Shown piece after piece: positions 5,870 through 9,246 of a stretch of DNA of 9,246 bases (the first letter of the stretch is position 1; each line of letters begins with the position of its first letter). Location: the NCBI GenBank assembly GCA_021789565.1, contig JAJYJL010000224.1, forward strand, positions 1 through 9,246, given 5' to 3'. The stretch is from Acidobacteriota bacterium (lineage in GTDB: Bacteria; Acidobacteriota; Terriglobia; UBA7540). The position numbers and the translations under genes were made by a program. A model generated the notes under the pieces. The model did no database searches and had not been told where the DNA came from. It saw nothing but the letters and a program-made list of their open reading frames with translations.

Positions 5870-6968
5870 AAGCAAGTGCTGCAATCGGCTCACTGGCGCT
5901 GGCGCGGTAGGCCGGGTAGGCCCCGCCCAGCACGGCGCTCGCCAGCGCAATCACACCCACCCGCAGGACTGATCCTGCGGGCAAAAGAAAATGAAGGGCT
6001 GGATAAACTGACAGGACAATTGTCTTAGTCAGGAAATACAAAATCAGCGAAAGCCCTCCGCCAAACATGCACAGCAGGCAGGCTTCGCCGAGGAACAGCC
6101 TCAGCATGTAGCGGCGGCTGGCCCCGAGCGCGCGCAGGATGCCCAGTTCGCGCGTCTGGCCCAGCACCTGGACGTAGAGCGCCAGAAAGATCACCAGAAA
6201 ATTGATCACCCCGGCAAACGCCACAATCACCATCAGGAACTGCTGCAAACCCAGGAATGACGAGGGCGTAATAAGAGTTGCAAGGTCGCTCATGCGGGTG
6301 ATCTGGTAATCCTTCAACGCGCCGCCGGCAAACTCGCGCAGGTTTTTTTCAACGGCCCCATCCGAAGCGCCCTGCGCGACTTTCACAAAGATGACCGCGC
6401 ACTTTCCCGGCGCCAGCAGGTCCTGCAGGGTCTTGAGCGGTACAAAAACGCGCGCGCCTTTTCCGTGCTCAACCACCCCGCAAACCGTAAATTGATGGTC
6501 CAGGATATTCACCTTGCTGCCTAGATGCACGTTGTGGGTCTTGACGTAGATGTCATCCACAAGCGTTGTGTAGGGACCGGAGAACGGGCCGCCCTGAAGG
6601 TAGTCGAATCCTCCCGTCACGCGATTAAAACTGGGCAGGTCAATGCCAAAGATAGCTTCAAGGCGGTTCGTAAAACTGACATTGGTGGCGGTCGGCGTTG
6701 CGGCCGCAACCCCGCTGACCGCGGTGATCTTCTCCGCCAGTGCGTCCGGCATCACGTTTTCGCCAAGGCCCAGAATATATGAAGAATGCGGCGGTTGGAT
6801 CATCAGGTCCGCACCGATCCCTTCCGTGCGGCGGATCTTTTCCTGCATCACGCCGGTTGACAGGCCCTTGATCACCAGCCCGAGCAGCAGCGCGACGCTG
6901 ATCATGATCATGGAGAGCAACATCCGGACGGGATGGTGCATGAGTTGTCGAAGCATCAGTTTAAGCAC
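5862..6968 (-). CDS. FtsX/MacB-type ABC transporter permease
   Basis: This 368-residue inner-membrane subunit belongs to the mechanotransmitting type VII ABC family (LolC/E, MacB, DevC-like), which moves lipoproteins, peptides or glycolipids in the envelope rather than through a central channel. It has TM1 at about 16-34 and a large extracytoplasmic MacB-like domain at about 40-240. TM2 (243-267), TM3 (about 291-313) and TM4 (333-353) follow. Between TM2 and TM3 lies the cytoplasmic coupling segment QTRELGILRALGAS (271-284), diagnostic of FtsX-domain proteins. The start is GTG at 6968, with GGGAAG a few bases upstream; the next in-frame ATG (6956) has no such site. The stop overlaps the ATPase start by 8 nt. 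No membrane-fusion partner (HlyD/DevB type) is visible in the window, so the substrate cannot be guessed. The gene itself looks intact although its ATPase partner is broken. Confidence 0.9.
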   Translation of the reverse strand: MLKLMLRQLMHHPVRMLLSMIMISVALLLGLVIKGLSTGVMQEKIRRTEGIGADLMIQPPHSSYILGLGENVMPDALAEKITAVSGVAAATPTATNVSFTNRLEAIFGIDLPSFNRVTGGFDYLQGGPFSGPYTTLVDDIYVKTHNVHLGSKVNILDHQFTVCGVVEHGKGARVFVPLKTLQDLLAPGKCAVIFVKVAQGASDGAVEKNLREFAGGALKDYQITRMSDLATLITPSSFLGLQQFLMVIVAFAGVINFLVIFLALYVQVLGQTRELGILRALGASRRYMLRLFLGEACLLCMFGGGLSLILYFLTKTIVLSVYPALHFLLPAGSVLRVGVIALASAVLGGAYPAYRASASEPIAALAYE

Positions 6969-7275
6969 GGTGGACTTCCCATACCTCTCGAATGCCTTCT
7001 GGATGCCTGCTTCTTAATATCTTACGGCAATTGGATGAGTTTTTACGATGCAGGGTTGTGAAAGGACTCTGAAACGGGACAGAACTCCCGCTTACACGGA
7101 ATTCCGCCGCCTGAACAACAGGAATGCTTCAGGAGGCGATTAGAAGGGAAATTTGATGATTACAACTGCAGGATAACTGGCCCGGGGAGGCCCTGGACTA
7201 TGGGCCTTCACACGCGAAAGGCCCGTCTGTGCCGGGCAAGCAGGGCGGGCGCCACCGCCGGCTTATGACCTTTGG
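6969..7275. other. 307-bp intergenic region between XRE regulator and ABC operon
   Basis: No gene is supported. The part next to the permease should hold the ABC operon promoter, but no convincing -35/-10 pair was found. A plus-strand AGGAGG at 7131-7136 precedes only a six-codon reading frame. The part next to the XRE stop is rich in GGCCC repeats (see the hairpin at 7202-7224). Confidence 0.5.
7202..7224 (-). terminator. GC-rich hairpin downstream of the XRE regulator
   Basis: GGGCCTT (7202-7208) and AAGGCCC (7218-7224) form a perfect 7-bp stem with a 9-base loop, about 50 bp after the regulator's stop. Further GGCCC copies at 7179-7195 and a GCCCGG/CCGGGC pair around it allow alternative stems. 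There is no U-tract, so termination is only a guess. Confidence 0.35.
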
Positions 7276-7674
7276 TTACCGGACGGACGTTACCGGCCGC
7301 TCGGCCAGCTTCTTGGCCAGAGTCAGCAGAACGTCCCGGTCGGTTGGTGAAAGCCGCGGTTGCAGGCTCCTCAGTTTCAACAGGAACCTTGCTTCTGCCC
7401 CTGCAGCGCCCGCCTCTTGAGCAAGCCGTTCAAGCGTTGCGTCAGACGCCTCATAGTCACACTCGCCGGGCGACTCTTCATCGTAATAAAAGAGCTTGTA
7501 GAGCGGAACATCCAGCGCGCCGGCGAACCTTTCCAGCGTTTCCAGAGAAGGAACCGTATGGCCATTTTCAACTCGCGAAATATAGCAACGCAGCAGCCCC
7601 GTTCTCTCCTCGATATCGCCTTGCGACAGGTGCTTCTGTTCCCTCAGTTCCTTGATTCTCTCGCCTATCCCCAT
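7276..7674 (-). CDS. XRE-family helix-turn-helix transcriptional regulator
   Basis: This 132-residue cytoplasmic protein has an N-terminal Cro/CI-type HTH (about 5-62): IKELREQKHLSQGDIEERTG, then LLRCYISRVENGHTVPSLET with the classic SRxENGxxxPS signature, ending LDVPLYKLFYYD. The C-terminal half (70-132) has an acidic stretch, a short Ala/Gly-rich helix and a basic helix LLKLRSLQPRLSPTDRDVLL; it resembles no sensor domain that I know and may mediate dimer formation. The ATG at 7674 is supported by GGAGG (7684-7688) nine bases upstream. It is monocistronic here, with no toxin or phage gene beside it, so a chromosomal stand-alone regulator is more likely than an antitoxin or prophage repressor. 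Its target is unknown; a palindrome about 90 bp upstream is a candidate operator. Confidence 0.88.
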   Translation of the reverse strand: MGIGERIKELREQKHLSQGDIEERTGLLRCYISRVENGHTVPSLETLERFAGALDVPLYKLFYYDEESPGECDYEASDATLERLAQEAGAAGAEARFLLKLRSLQPRLSPTDRDVLLTLAKKLAERPVTSVR

Positions 7675-7760
7675 TTTTGCTGGCCTCCGATCAGTCTACC
7701 GTGATGGCGCGGGTGCCTCACTGACCCAAGCGTACTGGAGGTTTACTCCGTCGGACAAGG

Positions 7761-7778
7761 GTACTGCAGTACTAGTAC
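7761..7778. promoter_or_regulatory. Triple-GTAC palindrome, candidate operator
   Basis: The 18-base run GTACTGCAGTACTAGTAC contains two overlapping perfect palindromes, GTACTGCAGTAC and GTACTAGTAC, sharing the central GTAC. Three GTAC half-sites are thus spaced by 4 and 2 bases. It lies 87-104 bp upstream of the XRE regulator's start and so may bind that regulator or another dimeric repressor. The first palindrome also fits the cyanobacterial LexA-box consensus as I remember it (RGTACNNNDGTWCB), but no SOS gene is nearby. Confidence 0.35.
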
Positions 7779-7824
7779 CTGAGTTCCAAACTTGGCCGCG
7801 CGCTCCGGATCGTGACTGTAAATT

Positions 7825-7860
7825 GGTGAAAATAAAACGGACAAATCCCGTCCTAGGCCC
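7825..7860 (-). terminator. Weak possible terminator of pyrB
   Basis: On the minus strand a short stem (GGAC-GGGATTT-GTCC, or ACGG-GATTTGT-CCGT) is followed by GTTTTATTTT. Its position, about 150 bp after the pyrB stop, and its T-rich tail suit an intrinsic terminator, but the stem has only four base pairs. Confidence 0.25.
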
Positions 7861-8010
7861 GGATAACTACCTCCGGTGCAAAGAACCCCTGTCCTTTTTT
7901 GTTAGGAGTTAATCCCACCAGCGTACATAGAATCGAGTCACACTCTGGCGAGCGTTCCCGGTTGGTCGATGCTTCCTGGAATCGTAGAGGCCAGTTTATT
8001 TTTCAATAGC

Positions 8011-8934
8011 TTACTGAGACAACAGGACCGACAGCAAGGCCATGCGGACGAAAAGCCCGTTCTGAGCCTCGCGAAAATAGGCCGCGCGGGGGTCCTGGTC
8101 CACTTCCATGGCAATTTCCTCAAGTCGTGGAAGGGGATGCATGATGATGGCGTTTGATTTCATGAGCCGGAGGGAATTCTGGTTGATGATATAAATCCCA
8201 CGGCAAGTTTCATAATCGGCGATCCGGTCGCCAAACCGCTCTTTCTGTACCCGCGTCTGGTAGACCACGTCAACCTCCGGAAGCACGCGATCCAGGGTGG
8301 TTTCTTCGGTAAACCACGATCCCCGCTCGCGCAAATGCTCCAGGATGTCTTCCTTCATTTTCAGCAACGGCGGCGCGACAAAGTACATCTTGGTGTCCTT
8401 GAACTTGCTCAGCAGGTAGGCGAGCGAACGGACGGTACGTCCCTGCGCCAGATCGCCCACCATGGCGATCTTCAGGCCGTCAATCGAGCCGATTTCCTTG
8501 TGGATGGTGTAGAGGTCCAACATTGCCTGGGTAGGGTGCTGGCCCACTCCATCTCCGGCATTGATGATAGGGACACGGGAGACGGCCGCGGCGCGCTTCG
8601 CCGTGCCAACCTCGCTGTGGCGAAGGACGATCACATCCACGTAGCCGTTCATGATCCGGATGGTATCCTCGAGCGTTTCGCCTTTGGCCACCGAGGAGAA
8701 TTCCGCGGCGTTTTCCGTTGAAATCACCCTTCCGCCTAGCCGGTGCATGGCAGCTTCAAAAGAAAACCGGGTGCGCGTGGAGGGCTCGTAAAAAAGCGTG
8801 GCCATCAGCCGGTGGCGGTATTCGTCCGTGCCGCCGCGCGCTACAAGCTTTTCCATTTCCGCGGAGACCTCAAACAGGTGGTTGATCATCGGCAGGTCAA
8901 ACTGTTGGGCTTCAATCACATGGTGCAGTTTCAT
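8011..8934 (-). CDS. pyrB: Aspartate carbamoyltransferase catalytic subunit
   Basis: PyrB joins carbamoyl phosphate and aspartate to give N-carbamoyl-aspartate, the committed step of pyrimidine synthesis in the cytoplasm. The 307-residue length is standard for the catalytic chain. Visible motifs: carbamoyl-phosphate loop FYEPSTRTRFSFE (48-60, with S52-T-R-T-R56), SVAKGET with Lys84, RHSEVG (105-110), GDGVGQHPTQAMLDLYTIH (127-145), GRTVRS (165-170), YQTRVQKERF (225-234) and MHPLPR (265-270). The ATG at 8934 has GGAGG (8944-8948) nine bases upstream. Neither pyrI, pyrC nor pyrR is in the window; the next gene downstream is an unrelated regulator, so no pyr operon is visible on the downstream side. 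Confidence 0.97.
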   Translation of the reverse strand: MKLHHVIEAQQFDLPMINHLFEVSAEMEKLVARGGTDEYRHRLMATLFYEPSTRTRFSFEAAMHRLGGRVISTENAAEFSSVAKGETLEDTIRIMNGYVDVIVLRHSEVGTAKRAAAVSRVPIINAGDGVGQHPTQAMLDLYTIHKEIGSIDGLKIAMVGDLAQGRTVRSLAYLLSKFKDTKMYFVAPPLLKMKEDILEHLRERGSWFTEETTLDRVLPEVDVVYQTRVQKERFGDRIADYETCRGIYIINQNSLRLMKSNAIIMHPLPRLEEIAMEVDQDPRAAYFREAQNGLFVRMALLSVLLSQ

Positions 8935-9246
8935 CGGTCACATCCTCCGGGTACGGGCTGCGTCTGGGGATAGATTTTCAGTGAAAAAGATTAACTCCAG
9001 AACATATCCCCAAGCGATGCCGGTCGTCAACCTGCACAGTGAGTTGACAGCAATGATGAAACTGCCCCCCTAACGTTCCGAAAGAGAGTCTCCGATAGAA
9101 AAAAATGAAAACCGGCAGGATGAGATGTCCTTCGTGTCTGGTCTGCTGATTTTCTTCCCGGAGTGGTGCGCCTGTGTCTTCACGCAAGATCCGGGCTGGC
9201 GCGGCATTCTGGGTTTTCTTACCTCACCGGGAATCTGCAGGCGAGG
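8935..9246. other. 312-bp region upstream of pyrB to window edge
   Basis: This stretch holds the pyrB promoter and leader. No attenuator-like stem with a U-run and no recognisable PyrR-binding loop was seen. A plus-strand frame starting at ATG 9125 (MSFVSGLLIFFPEWCACVF) stays open to the right edge with an AGGA before it, and a minus-strand frame is open from the edge; both have unlikely compositions and are not called. Confidence 0.4.
9001..9030 (-). promoter_or_regulatory. Candidate sigma70-type promoter of pyrB
   Basis: On the minus strand TTGACG (9025-9030) matches the -35 consensus at five of six bases. With an 18-base spacer it precedes TATGTT (9001-9006), a four-of-six -10. Transcription would start near 8994, giving a leader of about 60 bases that includes the Shine-Dalgarno. 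Confidence 0.4.

Larger units (their letters stand above)
7675..8010. other. 336-bp intergenic region between pyrB and the XRE regulator
   Basis: No gene is supported. A plus-strand reading frame over 7652-7912 has no recognisable content, overlaps the regulator's start and lacks a good ribosome site. The region must contain the promoter of the XRE gene and the 3' end of the pyrB transcript. It holds the GTAC palindrome at 7761-7778 and a weak minus-strand stem followed by a T-rich run near 7825-7860. Confidence 0.5.

Noticed and set aside
7652..7912. 86-codon plus-strand frame between the XRE gene and pyrB
   Set aside because: It overlaps the XRE start, covers the palindrome and likely promoter region, has no good ribosome site and no familiar sequence.
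9044..9049. Plus-strand TTGACA as a promoter -35
   Set aside because: No TATAAT-like sequence lies 16-18 bases downstream; that stretch is C-rich.
8978..9187. 69-codon minus-strand frame upstream of pyrB
   Set aside because: It spans the candidate pyrB promoter, and its translation (many His, Arg and Phe) resembles no known protein or PyrR.
9125..9246. Plus-strand frame from ATG 9125 open to the right edge
   Set aside because: It has an AGGA upstream, but only 40 codons are visible, with an unlikely Cys/Trp content and no motif; it cannot be supported without the next sequence.

Overview
The window is moderately GC-rich bacterial chromosome with tightly spaced housekeeping and envelope genes. 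It shows no tRNA, rRNA, CRISPR array or insertion sequence. A periplasm-facing VKOR-DsbA fusion, a lineage-typical outer-membrane beta-barrel remnant, a threonine-type sulfatase-like protein with a signal peptide and a MacB/LolCD-like ABC transporter suggest a Gram-negative organism. An acidobacterium or close relative is my best guess, inferred from the look of the protein families and not from any search.

Layout, left to right. Positions 1-184 are an unassigned edge. 185-1825 (minus) encodes a five-helix VKOR domain fused to a DsbA-type thioredoxin domain and then to a C-terminal rhodanese-like domain. 1979-2791 (minus) is thiD, for thiamin pyrimidine phosphorylation. About 2881-3119 (plus) is a decayed C-terminal fragment of an outer-membrane beta-barrel gene, with one in-frame stop and one frameshift. 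3242-3529 (plus) encodes a small conserved-looking protein of unknown function. 3598-5025 (minus) is a secreted alkaline-phosphatase-superfamily (sulfatase-like) protein with Thr at the usual Cys/Ser nucleophile position. 5107-5869 (minus) is an ABC ATPase gene broken by what looks like an 11-bp deletion at the D-loop. 5862-6968 (minus) is its FtsX/MacB-type permease. 7276-7674 (minus) is an XRE-family regulator. 8011-8934 (minus) is pyrB with a candidate promoter upstream.

How the genes relate. The permease, ATPase and sulfatase-like genes run in one direction with an 8-nt overlap and an 81-bp gap, so they were probably one transcription unit serving the envelope. The ATPase lesion suggests the transporter is no longer functional, unless another ATPase substitutes or the two pieces complement each other. 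The VKOR fusion is a self-contained periplasmic disulfide-forming enzyme. thiD and pyrB are ordinary biosynthetic genes in what looks like scattered, non-operonic positions. I do not see a clear new multi-gene system. The most notable items are the three-domain redox fusion with its altered rhodanese loop, the microhomology deletion in the ATPase, the beta-barrel relic, and a compact triple-GTAC palindrome upstream of the XRE regulator.
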